Under the pieces are notes generated by a model. That model did not search any database. It saw only the letters and a list, made by a program, of their open reading frames with translations, and was not told the origin of the DNA. The position numbers and the translations under genes were made by a program. DNA of 64,000 nt from Cherax quadricarinatus. Taxonomy: Eukaryota > Arthropoda > Malacostraca > Decapoda > Parastacidae. Location of the stretch: positions 10,099,744 to 10,163,743 of the forward strand of contig NC_091390.1 of assembly GCF_038502225.1 (NCBI RefSeq), read 5' to 3'. Below are positions 37,047 to 49,964 of this stretch, piece by piece (within the stretch, counting starts at the first letter, position 1; the number at the start of each line of letters is the position of its first letter).

Positions 37047-38560
37047 GTCCTACTGTGCATCTGGATCAGCTCAGCTGCTGCCGGTCAATCAGGCTACAGC
37101 CGCAGGCGGTCCATCAGCCTGGCTGCTGTGCATCATCAGCCTGGCTGCTGTGGTCATCAGCCTGGCTACGTTCATCAGTCAGGCCCTGGCACGCCATCAA
37201 GTCCGGCCTGGCTACTGTGCATCAGGTCCAGCCTGGCGGCTGGCCGTGCATCAGTCAGCCTGCTCCTGGCAATCAGGGTCAGCCTGCTGCCAGCGCCTCA
37301 AATCACCTGGCCTGCGGCTGCCTCCCAGTCCTGCCTGGCCATGGCCGTCGATCCGGCCTGGCTGCACGTCCGGTCTGCCCCAACCAGCTTACGCCATCAG
37401 TCAGCTGGCTGCATGCGTGAGTCGGCCTGGCTGCGCAGCCGGCTCAGCAGCCTGGCCCACCTGTGCAGTCAACTGGCTCTGCTGTGCATCAGTCAGCCCC
37501 TGCTACCAATGCATCCAACCAGCTGCTACCATAGCATCCACAAGGTTACCATCAGTCAGCCTGACTACTGTGTATCAGTCATCCTGGCTACTGTGCATCA
37601 GTCATCCTGGCTACTGTGCATCAGTCAGCCTGACTACTGTGCATCCGCCAGCCTGGCTACTGTGCATCAGTCAGCCTGGCTACTGTGCATCAGTCAGCCT
37701 GGCTACTGTGCATCAGTCAGCCTGGCTACTGTGCATCAGTCAGCCTGGCTACTGTGCATCAGTCACTGGCTACTGTGCATCAGTCAGGCCTGGCAGCCTG
37801 GTACGCCATCAATTCGCTGGACTACTGTGCATCATCAGCCTTCTCAAGCCATCCCAGCCGGCCTGTCTACGGTGCGCCAGTCAGCCTGGCTACTTTGCGT
37901 CAGTCAGCCTGGCTACTGTGCATCAGTCAGCCTGGCTACTGTGCATGACTCAGCCTGGCTATTGTGCATCAGTCAGCTTGGCTCCGGTCGCCTGGCTACT
38001 GTGCATCCAGTCAGCCTGGTCTACTGCTTAAACAACATGCATCACTGTGCCATCATTCGGCCTGGCTGCTGTGCATCCAGTCGCCACACCTGGTGCATCG
38101 ATCAGCCTGACACTTGTGCATCAGCCCGCTGGCTGTTGTGTCGTCAAGCTGCCTGCTGGTGGCATCAGCCCGCCCAGGCTGCTGTGCATCAGGTCGCTGC
38201 TGCAGCGCATCCGTCAAGGCTGGCCTGCCGCCGGTCAGGCCTGGCTTCTGTGCATCAGCCGGCCTGGCTGCTGTGCGGCTCGTCAACAACCTGGCTGACA
38301 TGTCAGCCAGGCCTGGCTGAAGCATCAGTCAGCCTGGCTACTGTACGTCAAATCTGCATCTGTCAGCCTGGCTACTGTGCATCAATCAGCCTGGCTACTG
38401 TGCATCAGTCAGCCTGGCTACTGTGCATCAGTCAGCCTGGCTACTGTGCATCAGTCCAGTCAGCCTGGCTACTGTGCATCAGTCAGCCTGGCTAGGTTCA
38501 ATCCACTCGGCTGTCACCCGGTGCGCCAGTCAGCCTGGCTATGCTCAGTCAGCCTACTGT
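37047..38560. other. disordered, probably mis-assembled stretch of the 23-bp array
   Basis: Here the 23-bp phase collapses into scrambled, GC-richer text (CAGCTCAGCTGCTGCCGG, CCGCAGGCGGTCC, GGCTGGCCTGCCGCCGGTC) in which fragments of the unit still appear. Milder indels continue to about 39500. Nothing else in 30 kb of array looks like this. A low-coverage consensus or bad join is more likely than a biological insert. Confidence 0.7.
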
Positions 38561-39684
38561 GCATCAGTCAGCCTGGCTACTGTGCATCAGTCAGCCTGGC
38601 TACTGTGCATCAGTCAGCCTGGCTACTGTGCATCAGTCAGCCTGGCTACTGTGCATCAGTCAGCCTGGCTACTGTGCATCAGTCAGCCTGGCTACTGTGC
38701 ATCAGTCATCCTGGCTACTGTGCATCAGTCAGCCTGGCTACTGTGCATCAGTCAGCCTGGCTACTGTGCATCAGTCAGCCTGGCTACTGTGCATCAGTCA
38801 ACCTGGCTACTGTGCATCAGTCAGCCTGGCTACTGTGCATCAGTCAGCCTGGCTACTGTGCATCAGTCAGCCTGGCTACTGTGCATCAGTCAACCTGGCT
38901 ACTGTCCATCAGTCAGTCAGCCTGGCTACTGTGCATCAGTCAGCCAGCCTGGCTACTGTGCATCAGCTACTGTGCAGCCTGGCTACTGTGCATCATTCTG
39001 CCTGGCTGCTGTGCATCAGTCAACCTGGCTACTGTGCATCAGCCAGCCTGGCTACTGTGCATCAGTCCGCCTGGCTCTGTGCATCAGCCAGCCCTGGCTA
39101 CCTGGCTACTGTGCATCAGTCAGCCTGGCTACTGTGCATCAGTCAGTCTGGCTACTGTGCATCAGTCAGCCTGGCTACTGTGTCAACCTGGCTACTGTCC
39201 ATCAGTCAGCCTGGCTACTGTGCATCAGTCAGCCTGTCTACTGTGCATCAGCAAGCCTGGCTACTGTGCATCAGCCCGCCTGGCTAGTGTGCATCAGGCC
39301 GCCTGGCTAGTGTGCATCAGCCCGCCTGGCTATTGTGCATCAGTCAGCCTGGCTACTGTGCATCAGACAGCCTGGCTACTGTGCATCAGTCAGCCTGGCT
39401 CCTGTGCATCAGTCAGCCAGCCTGGCTACTGTGCATCAGTCAGCCTGGCTACTGTGCATCAGTCAGCCTGGCTACAGCATCAGTCAGCCTGGCTACTGTG
39501 CATCAGTCAGCCTGGCTACTGTGCATCAGCCAGGCTGGCTACTGTGCATCAGTCAGCCTGGCTACTGTGCATCAGTCAGCCTGGCTACTGTGCATCAGTC
39601 AGCCTGGCTACTGTGCATCAGTCAGCCTGGCTACTGTGCATCAGTCAGCCTGGCTACTGTGCATCAGTCAGCCTGGCTACTGTG

Positions 39685-42600
39685 CATTTTCGGCCTGGCT
39701 ACTGTCCATCAGTCAGCCTGGCTACTGTGCACCAGTCAGCCTGGCTGCTGTACATCAGTCAGTCTGGCTACTGTGCCTTCGTCAGCCTGACTACTGTGCA
39801 TCAATCAGCCTGGGTACTGTGCATCAGTCAGCCTGGCTACTGTGCATCAGTCAGCCTGACTACTGTGCATCAGTCAGCCTGGCTACGGTGCATCAGTCAG
39901 CCTGGCTACTGTGCATCAGTCAGCCTTGCTAATGTGCATTGTCGGCCTGGCTACTGTGCATCAGTCAGCCTGGCTACTGTGCATCAGTCAGCCTGGCTAC
40001 TCTGCATCAATCAGCCTGGCTACTGTGCATCAGTCAGCCTGGCTACTGTGCATCAGTCAGACTGGCTACTGTGCATCAGTCAGCCTGGCTACTGTGCATC
40101 AGTCAGCCTGGCTACTGTGCATCATTCATCCTGGCTACTGTGCATCAGTCAGCCTGGCTACTGTGCATCAGTCAACCTGGCTACTGTGCATCAGTCAGCC
40201 TGGCTACTGTGCAGCAGCCAGCCTGGCTACTGTGCATCAGTCAGCCTGGCTACTGTGCAGCAGCTAGCCTGGCTACTGTGCATCAGTCAGCCTGGCTACT
40301 GTGCATCAGTCAGCCTGGCTACTGTGCATCAGTCAGCCTGACTACTGTGCATCAGTCATCCTGGCTACTGTGCATCAGTCATCCTGGCTACTCTGCATCA
40401 GTCAGCCTGACTACTGTGCATCCGCCAGCCTGGCTACTGTGCATCAGTCAGTCTGGCTATTGTGCATTATTCAACCTGGCTACTCTGCATCAGTCAGCCT
40501 GGCTACTGTGCATCATTCAGCCTGGCTACGGTGCATCAGTCAGCCTGTCTACGGTGCGCCAGTCAGCCTGGCTACTTTGCGTCAGTCAGCCTGGCTACTG
40601 TGCGTCAGTCAGCCTGGCTACTGTGCATGACTCAGCCTGGCTATTGTGCATCAGTCAGCTTGGCTACTCTGCATCTGTCAGCCTGGCTACTGTGCATCAA
40701 TCAGCCTGGCTACTGTGCATCAGTCAGCCTGGCTACTGTGCATCAGTCAGCCTGGCTACTGTGCATCAGTCAGCCTGGCTACTGTGCATCAGTCAGCCTG
40801 GCTACTGTGCATCAGTCAGCCTGGCTACTGTGTATCAGTCAGCCTAGCTACTGTGCATCAGTCAGCCTGACTACTGTGCATCAGTCAGCTTGGTTACTGT
40901 GCATCAGTCAGCCTGGCTAATGTGCATCATTCAGCCTGGCTACTGTGCATCAGTCAGCCTGGCTACTGTGCATAAGTCAGCCTGGCTACTGTGCATCATT
41001 CATCGTGGCTACTTTGCATCAGTCAGCCTAGCTACTGTGCATCAGTCAGCCTGACTACTGTGCATCAGTCAGCTTGGTTACTGTGCATCAGTCAGCCTGG
41101 CTACTGTGCATCAGTCAGCCTGGCTACTGTGCATCAGTCAACCTGGCTACTGTCCATCAGTCAGCCTGGCTACTGTGCATCAGTCAGCCTGTCTACTGTG
41201 CATCAGCAAGCCTGGCTACTGTGCATCATTCTGCCTGGCTGCTGTGCATCAGTCACCCTGGCTACTGTGCATCAGTCAGCCTGGCTACTGTGCATCAGCC
41301 CGCCTGGCTATTGTGCATCAGTCAGCCTGGCTACTGTGCATCAGCCCGCCTGGCTACTGTGCATCAGTCAGCCTGGCTACTGTGCATCAGTCAACCTGGC
41401 TACTGTGCATCAGTCAGCCTGGCTTCTGTGCATCAGCCAGCCTGGCTACTGTGCATCAGTCAGCCTGGCTACTGTGCATCAGTCAGCCTGGCTACTGAGC
41501 ATCAGTCAGCCTGGCTACTGTGCATCAGTCAACCTGGCTACTGTGCATCAGTCAGCCTGGCTACTGTGCATCAGCCAGGCTGGCTACTGTGCATCAGTCA
41601 GCCTGGCTACTGTGCATCAGTCAGCCTGGCTACTGTGCATCAGTCAGCCTGGCTACTGTGCATCAGTCAGCCTGACTACTGTGCATCAGTCAGCCTGGCT
41701 ACTGTGCATCAGTCAGCCTGGCTACTGTGCATCAGTCAGCCTGGCTACTGTGCATTTTCGGCCTGGCTACTGTCCATCAGTCAGCCTGGCTACTGTGCAC
41801 CAGTCAGCCTGGCTGCTGTACATCAGTCAGTCTGGCTACTGTGCCTTCGTCAGCCTGACTACTGTGCATCAATCAGCCTGGGTACTGTGCATCAGTCAGC
41901 CTGGCTACTGTGCATCAGTCAGCCTGACTACTGTGCATCAGTCAGCCTGGCTACGGTGCATCAGTCAGCCTGGCTACTGTGCATCAGTCAGCCTTGCTAA
42001 TGTGCATTGTCGGCCTGGCTACTGTGCATCAGTCAGCCTGGCTACTGTGCATCAGTCAGCCTGGCTACTCTGCATCAATCAGCCTGGCTACTGTGCATCA
42101 GTCAGCCTGGCTACTGTGCATCAGTCAGACTGGCTACTGTGCATCAGTCAGCCTGGCTACTGTGCATCAGTCAGCCTGGCTACTGTGCATCATTCATCCT
42201 GGCTACTGTGCATCAGTCAGCCTGGCTACTGTGCATCAGTCAACCTGGCTACTGTGCATCAGTCAGCCTGGCTACTGTGCAGCAGCCAGCCTGGCTACTG
42301 TGCATCAGTCAGCCTGGCTACTGTGCAGCAGCTAGCCTGGCTACTGTGCATCAGTCAGCCTGGCTACTGTGCATCAGTCAGCCTGGCTACTGTGCATCAG
42401 TCAGCCTGACTACTGTGCATCAGTCATCCTGGCTACTGTGCATCAGTCATCCTGGCTACTCTGCATCAGTCAGCCTGACTACTGTGCATCCGCCAGCCTG
42501 GCTACTGTGCATCAGTCAGTCTGGCTATTGTGCATTATTCAACCTGGCTACTCTGCATCAGTCAGCCTGGCTACTGTGCATCATTCAGCCTGGCTACGGT

Positions 42601-45600
42601 GCATCAGTCAGCCTGTCTACGGTGCGCCAGTCAGCCTGGCTACTTTGCGTCAGTCAGCCTGGCTACTGTGCGTCAGTCAGCCTGGCTACTGTGCATGACT
42701 CAGCCTGGCTATTGTGCATCAGTCAGCTTGGCTACTCTGCATCTGTCAGCCTGGCTACTGTGCATCAATCAGCCTGGCTACTGTGCATCAGTCAGCCTGG
42801 CTACTGTGCATCAGTCAGCCTGGCTACTGTGCATCAGTCAGCCTGGCTACTGTGCATCAGTCAGCCTGGCTACTGTGCATCAGTCAGCCTGGCTACTGTG
42901 TATCAGTCAGCCTAGCTACTGTGCATCAGTCAGCCTGACTACTGTGCATCAGTCAGCTTGGTTACTGTGCATCAGTCAGCCTGGCTAATGTGCATCATTC
43001 AGCCTGGCTACTGTGCATCAGTCAGCCTGGCTACTGTGCATAAGTCAGCCTGGCTACTGTGCATCATTCATCGTGGCTACTTTGCATCAGTCAGCCTGGC
43101 TGCTGTGCATCAGTCAGCCTGGCTACCGTACATCAGTCAGCCTGGCTACTGTGCATCAGTCAGCCTGGCTACTGTGCATCAGTCTGCCTGGCTACTGTGC
43201 ATCATTCAACCTGGCTACTGTGCATCAGTCAGCCTGGCTACTGTGCATCAGTCAGCCTGGCTACTGTGCATCATTCATCCTGGCAACTGTGCATCAGTCA
43301 GCCTGGCTACTGTGCATCAGCCAGCCTGGCTACTGTGCATCAGTCAACCTGGCTACTGTGCATCAGTCAGCCTGGCTACTGTGCATCAGCCAGCCTGGCT
43401 ACTGTGCATCAGTCAGCCTGGCTACTGTGCATCAATCAGCCTGGCTACTGTGCATCAGTCAGCCTTGCTACTGTGCATCATTCAGCCTGGCTACTGTGCA
43501 TCAGTCAACCTGGCTACGGTTCATCAGTCAGCCTGGCTACTGTGCATCAGTCAGCCTGGCTGCTGTGCATCAGTCAGCCTGGCTACCGTACATCAGTCAG
43601 CCTGGCTACTGTGCATCAGTCAGCCTGGCTACTGTGCATCAGTCAGCCTGGCTACTGTGCATCTGTCTGCCTGGCTTCTGTGCATCAGTCAGCCTGGCTA
43701 CTGTGCATCAGTCTGCCTGGCTACTGTGCATCAGTCAGCCTGGCAACTGTGCATGAGTCAGCCTGGCTACTGTGCATCAGCCAGCCTGGCTACTGTGCAC
43801 CAGTCAACCTGGCTACTCTGCATCAGTCAGCCTGGCTACTGTGCATCAGCCAGCCTGGCTACTGTGCATCAGCCAGCCTGGCTACTGTGCATCAGTCAGC
43901 CTGGCTACTGTGCATCAGCCAGCCTGGCTACTGTGCATCAGTCACCCTGGCTATTGTGCATCATTCATCCTGGCTACTGTGCATCAGTCAGAATGGCTAC
44001 TGTGCATCAGTCAGCCTGGCTACTGTGCATCAGTCAGCCTTGCTACTGTGCATCATTCAGCCTGGCTACGGTTCATCAGTCAGTCTGGCTACTGTGCATC
44101 AGTCAGCCTGGCTGCTGTGCATCAGCCAGCCTGGCTACTGTGCATCAGTCAACCAGGCTACTGTGCATCAGTCAGCCTGGCTACTGTGCATCAGTCAGTC
44201 TGGCTACTGTGCATCAGTCAGCCTGGCTACTGTGCATCAGTCAACCTGGCTACTGTGCATCAGTCAGCCTGGCTACTGTGCATCATTCATCCTGGCTACT
44301 GTGCATCAGTCAGCCTTGCTACTGTGCATCAGCCAACCTGGCTACTGTGCATCAGTCAACCTGGCTACTGTGCATCAGTCAGCCTGGCTACTGTGCATCA
44401 GTCAGCCTGGCTACTGTGCATCAGTCAGCCTGGCTACTGTGCATCATTCATCCTGGCTACTGTGCATCAGTCAGCCTATCTACTGTGCATCAGTCAGCCT
44501 GGCTACTGTGCATCAGTCAGCCTGGCTACTGTGCATCATTCAGCCTGGCTACTGTGCATCAGTCAACCTGGCTACTGTGCATCAGCCAGCCTGGCTACTG
44601 TGCATCAGTCCGCCTGGCTACTGTGCATCAGCCAGCCTGGCTATTGTGCATCAGTCAACCTGGCTACTGTGCATCAGTCAGCCTGGCTACTGTGCATCAG
44701 TCAGTCTGGCTACTGTGCATCAGTCAGCCTGGCTACTGTGCATCAGTCAACCTGGCTACTGTCCATCAGTCAGCCTGGCTACTGTGCATCAGTCAGCCTG
44801 TCTACTGTGCATCAGCAAGCCTGGCTACTGTGCATCATTCTGCCTGGCTGCTGTGCATCAGTCACCCTGGCTACTGTGCATCAGTCAGCCTGGCTACTGT
44901 GCATCAGCCCGCCTGGCTATTGTGCATCAGTCAGCCTGGCTACTGTGCATCAGCCCGCCTGGCTACTGTGCATCAGTCAGCCTGGCTACTGTGCATCAGT
45001 CAACCTGGCTACTGTGCATCAGTCAGCCTGGCTTCTGTGCATCAGCCAGCCTGGCTACTGTGCATCAGTCAGCCTGGCTACTGTGCATCAGTCAGCCTGG
45101 CTACTGAGCATCAGTCAGCCTGGCTACTGTGCATCAGTCAACCTGGCTACTGTGCATCAGTCAGCCTGGCTACTGTGCATCAGCCAGGCTGGCTACTGTG
45201 CATCAGTCAGCCTGGCTACTGTGCATCAGTCAGCCTGGCTACTGTGCATCAGTCAGCCTGGCTACTGTGCATCAGTCAGCCTGACTACTGTGCATCAGTC
45301 AGCCTGGCTACTGTGCATCAGTCAGCCTGGCTACTGTGCATCAGTCAGCCTGGCTACTGTGCATTTTCGGCCTGGCTACTGTCCATCAGTCAGCCTGGCT
45401 ACTGTGCACCAGTCAGCCTGGCTGCTGTACATCAGTCAGTCTGGCTACTGTGCCTTCGTCAGCCTGACTACTGTGCATCAATCAGCCTGGGTACTGTGCA
45501 TCAGTCAGCCTGGCTACTGTGCATCAGTCAGCCTGACTACTGTGCATCAGTCAGCCTGGCTACGGTGCATCAGTCAGCCTGGCTACTGTGCATCAGTCAG

Positions 45601-48600
45601 CCTTGCTAATGTGCATTGTCGGCCTGGCTACTGTGCATCAGTCAGCCTGGCTACTGTGCATCAGTCAGCCTGGCTACTCTGCATCAATCAGCCTGGCTAC
45701 TGTGCATCAGTCAGCCTGGCTACTGTGCATCAGTCAGACTGGCTACTGTGCATCAGTCAGCCTGGCTACTGTGCATCAGTCAGCCTGGCTACTGTGCATC
45801 ATTCATCCTGGCTACTGTGCATCAGTCAGCCTGGCTACTGTGCATCAGTCAACCTGGCTACTGTGCATCAGTCAGCCTGGCTACTGTGCAGCAGCCAGCC
45901 TGGCTACTGTGCATCAGTCAGCCTGGCTACTGTGCAGCAGCTAGCCTGGCTACTGTGCATCAGTCAGCCTGGCTACTGTGCATCAGTCAGCCTGGCTACT
46001 GTGCATCAGTCAGCCTGACTACTGTGCATCAGTCATCCTGGCTACTGTGCATCAGTCATCCTGGCTACTCTGCATCAGTCAGCCTGACTACTGTGCATCC
46101 GCCAGCCTGGCTACTGTGCATCAGTCAGTCTGGCTATTGTGCATTATTCAACCTGGCTACTCTGCATCAGTCAGCCTGGCTACTGTGCATCATTCAGCCT
46201 GGCTACGGTGCATCAGTCAGCCTGTCTACGGTGCGCCAGTCAGCCTGGCTACTTTGCGTCAGTCAGCCTGGCTACTGTGCGTCAGTCAGCCTGGCTACTG
46301 TGCATGACTCAGCCTGGCTATTGTGCATCAGTCAGCTTGGCTACTCTGCATCTGTCAGCCTGGCTACTGTGCATCAATCAGCCTGGCTACTGTGCATCAG
46401 TCAGCCTGGCTACTGTGCATCAGTCAGCCTGGCTACTGTGCATCAGTCAGCCTGGCTACTGTGCATCAGTCAGCCTGGCTACTGTGCATCAGTCAGCCTG
46501 GCTACTGTGTATCAGTCAGCCTAGCTACTGTGCATCAGTCAGCCTGACTACTGTGCATCAGTCAGCTTGGTTACTGTGCATCAGTCAGCCTGGCTAATGT
46601 GCATCATTCAGCCTGGCTACTGTGCATCAGTCAGCCTGGCTACTGTGCATAAGTCAGCCTGGCTACTGTGCATCATTCATCGTGGCTACTTTGCATCAGT
46701 CAGCCTAGCTACTGTGCATCAGTCAGCCTGACTACTGTGCATCAGTCAGCTTGGTTACTGTGCATCAGTCAGCCTGGCTACTGTGCATCAGTCAGCCTGG
46801 CTACTGTGCATCAGTCAACCTGGCTACTGTCCATCAGTCAGCCTGGCTACTGTGCATCAGTCAGCCTGTCTACTGTGCATCAGCAAGCCTGGCTACTGTG
46901 CATCATTCTGCCTGGCTGCTGTGCATCAGTCACCCTGGCTACTGTGCATCAGTCAGCCTGGCTACTGTGCATCAGCCCGCCTGGCTATTGTGCATCAGTC
47001 AGCCTGGCTACTGTGCATCAGCCCGCCTGGCTACTGTGCATCAGTCAGCCTGGCTACTGTGCATCAGTCAACCTGGCTACTGTGCATCAGTCAGCCTGGC
47101 TTCTGTGCATCAGCCAGCCTGGCTACTGTGCATCAGTCAGCCTGGCTACTGTGCATCAGTCAGCCTGGCTACTGAGCATCAGTCAGCCTGGCTACTGTGC
47201 ATCAGTCAACCTGGCTACTGTGCATCAGTCAGCCTGGCTACTGTGCATCAGCCAGGCTGGCTACTGTGCATCAGTCAGCCTGGCTACTGTGCATCAGTCA
47301 GCCTGGCTACTGTGCATCAGTCAGCCTGGCTACTGTGCATCAGTCAGCCTGACTACTGTGCATCAGTCAGCCTGGCTACTGTGCATCAGTCAGCCTGGCT
47401 ACTGTGCATCAGTCAGCCTGGCTACTGTGCATTTTCGGCCTGGCTACTGTCCATCAGTCAGCCTGGCTACTGTGCACCAGTCAGCCTGGCTGCTGTACAT
47501 CAGTCAGTCTGGCTACTGTGCCTTCGTCAGCCTGACTACTGTGCATCAATCAGCCTGGGTACTGTGCATCAGTCAGCCTGGCTACTGTGCATCAGTCAGC
47601 CTGACTACTGTGCATCAGTCAGCCTGGCTACGGTGCATCAGTCAGCCTGGCTACTGTGCATCAGTCAGCCTTGCTAATGTGCATTGTCGGCCTGGCTACT
47701 GTGCATCAGTCAGCCTGGCTACTGTGCATCAGTCAGCCTGGCTACTCTGCATCAATCAGCCTGGCTACTGTGCATCAGTCAGCCTGGCTACTGTGCATCA
47801 GTCAGACTGGCTACTGTGCATCAGTCAGCCTGGCTACTGTGCATCAGTCAGCCTGGCTACTGTGCATCATTCATCCTGGCTACTGTGCATCAGTCAGCCT
47901 GGCTACTGTGCATCAGTCAACCTGGCTACTGTGCATCAGTCAGCCTGGCTACTGTGCAGCAGCCAGCCTGGCTACTGTGCATCAGTCAGCCTGGCTACTG
48001 TGCAGCAGCTAGCCTGGCTACTGTGCATCAGTCAGCCTGGCTACTGTGCATCAGTCAGCCTGGCTACTGTGCATCAGTCAGCCTGACTACTGTGCATCAG
48101 TCATCCTGGCTACTGTGCATCAGTCATCCTGGCTACTCTGCATCAGTCAGCCTGACTACTGTGCATCCGCCAGCCTGGCTACTGTGCATCAGTCATCCTG
48201 GCTACTCTGCATCAGTCAGCCTGACTACTGTGCATCCGCCAGCCTGGCTACTCTGCATCAGTCAGCCTGGCTACTGTGCATCATTCAGCCTGGCTACGGT
48301 GCATCAGTCAGCCTGTCTACGGTGCGCCAGTCAGCCTGGCTACTTTGCGTCAGTCAGCCTGGCTACTGTGCGTCAGTCAGCCTGGCTACTGTGCATGACT
48401 CAGCCTGGCTATTGTGCATCAGTCAGCTTGGCTACTCTGCATCTGTCAGCCTGGCTACTGTGCATCAATCAGCCTGGCTACTGTGCATCAGTCAGCCTGG
48501 CTACTGTGCATCAGTCAGCCTGGCTACTGTGCATCAGTCAGCCTGGCTACTGTGCATCAGTCAGCCTGGCTACTGTGCATCAGTCAGCCTGGCTACTGTG

Positions 48601-49100
48601 TATCAGTCAGCCTAGCTACTGTGCATCAGTCAGCCTGACTACTGTGCATCAGTCAGCTTGGTTACTGTGCATCAGTCAGCCTGGCTAATGTGCATCATTC
48701 AGCCTGGCTACTGTGCATCAGTCAGCCTGGCTACTGTGCATAAGTCAGCCTGGCTACTGTGCATCATTCATCGTGGCTACTTTGCATCAGTCAGCCTGGC
48801 TGCTGTGCATCAGTCAGCCTGGCTACCGTACATCAGTCAGCCTGGCTACTGTGCATCAGTCAGCCTGGCTACTGTGCATCAGTCTGCCTGGCTACTGTGC
48901 ATCATTCAACCTGGCTACTGTGCATCAGTCAGCCTGGCTACTGTGCATCAGTCAGCCTGGCTACTGTGCATCATTCATCCTGGCAACTGTGCATCAGTCA
49001 GCCTGGCTACTGTGCATCAGCCAGCCTGGCTACTGTGCATCAGTCAACCTGGCTACTGTGCATCAGTCAGCCTGGCTACTGTGCATCAGCCAGCCTGGCT
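39685..49100. repeat. higher-order duplication within the array, period 5,677 bp
   Basis: The sequence from 39685 recurs from 45362, and that from 41753 recurs from 47430, with the same rare variants in the same order: the CTAATGTG that creates a stop, TTGTCGG, GCAGCAGCTAGCC, GTGCATGACTC. After about 48190 the offset becomes 5,700 (one extra unit) and continues to about 49100. The inner spacing of 2068 + 3609 gives the period. A further offset of 9,422 links 33536-37040 with 42958-46460. Confidence 0.8.
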
Positions 49101-49964
49101 ACTGTGCCTCAGCCAGCCTGGCTACTGTGCATCAGTCAGCCTGGCTACTGTGCATCATTCATCCTGGCTACTGTGCATCAGGCAGCCTGGCTACTGTGCA
49201 TCAATCAGCCTGGCTACTGTGCATCAGTCAGCCTTGCTACTGTGCATCATTCAGCCTGGCTACTGTGCATCAGTCAACCTGGCTACGGTTCATCAGTCAG
49301 CCTGGCTACTGTGCATCAGTCAGCCTGGCTGCTGTGCATCAGCCAGCCTGGCTACTGTGCATCAGTCAACCAGGCTACTGTGCATCAGTCAGCCTGGCTA
49401 CTGTGCATCAGTCAGTCTGGCTACTGTGCATCAGTCAGCCTGGCTACTGTGCATCAGTCAACCTGGCTACTGTGCATCAGTCAGCCTGGCTACTGTGCAT
49501 CATTCATCCTGGCTACTGTGCATCAGTCAGCCTGGCTACTGTGCATCAGCCAACCTGGCTACTGTGCATCAGTCAACCTGGCTACTGTGCATCAGTCAGC
49601 CTGGCTACCGTGCATCAGTCAGCCTGGCTACTGTGCATCAGCCAGCCTGGCTATTGTGCATCAGTCAGCCTGGCTACTGTGCATCAGTCAGCCTGGCTAC
49701 TGTGCATCAGTCAGCCTGACTACTGTGCATCAGTCAGCCTGGCTACTGTGCATCAGTCAGCCTGGCTACTGTGCATCAGTTATCCTGGCTACTGTGCATT
49801 GTCAGCCTGGCTACTGTGCATCAGTCAGCCTGGCTACTGTGCATCAATCAGCCTGGCTACTGTGCATCAGTCAGCCTGGCTACTGTGCGTCAGTCAGCCT
49901 GGCTACTGTGCAACAGTCAGCCTGGCTACTGTGCATCATTCATCCTGGCTACTGTGCCAGGACT

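Larger units (their letters stand above)
19331..49960. repeat. 23-bp satellite-like array, about 1,330 copies
   Basis: Units of GTCAGCCTGGCTACTG followed by TGCATCA fill 30.6 kb. Common variants are CCAGCC, TCAACC, TTCATCC, GTGCGTC, CTGCC and CTACGG. The unit is not a multiple of 3 and has no forward stop, so all three forward frames read one 23-residue peptide (SAWLLCISQPGYCASVSLAT...). Open frames of up to 1,513 codons result and are not genes; the minus strand has stops in every unit. Higher-order repeats are clear. The variant CATTTTCGGCC recurs at 32331, 35940, 39685, 41753, 45362 and 47430 (spacings 3609, 3745, 2068, 3609, 2068). A 2,415-bp (105-unit) period links 25614, 28029 and 27109, 29524. 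Confidence 0.97.

Noticed and set aside
19331..49960. CRISPR array
   Set aside because: Units are contiguous with no unique spacers, and the context is eukaryotic.
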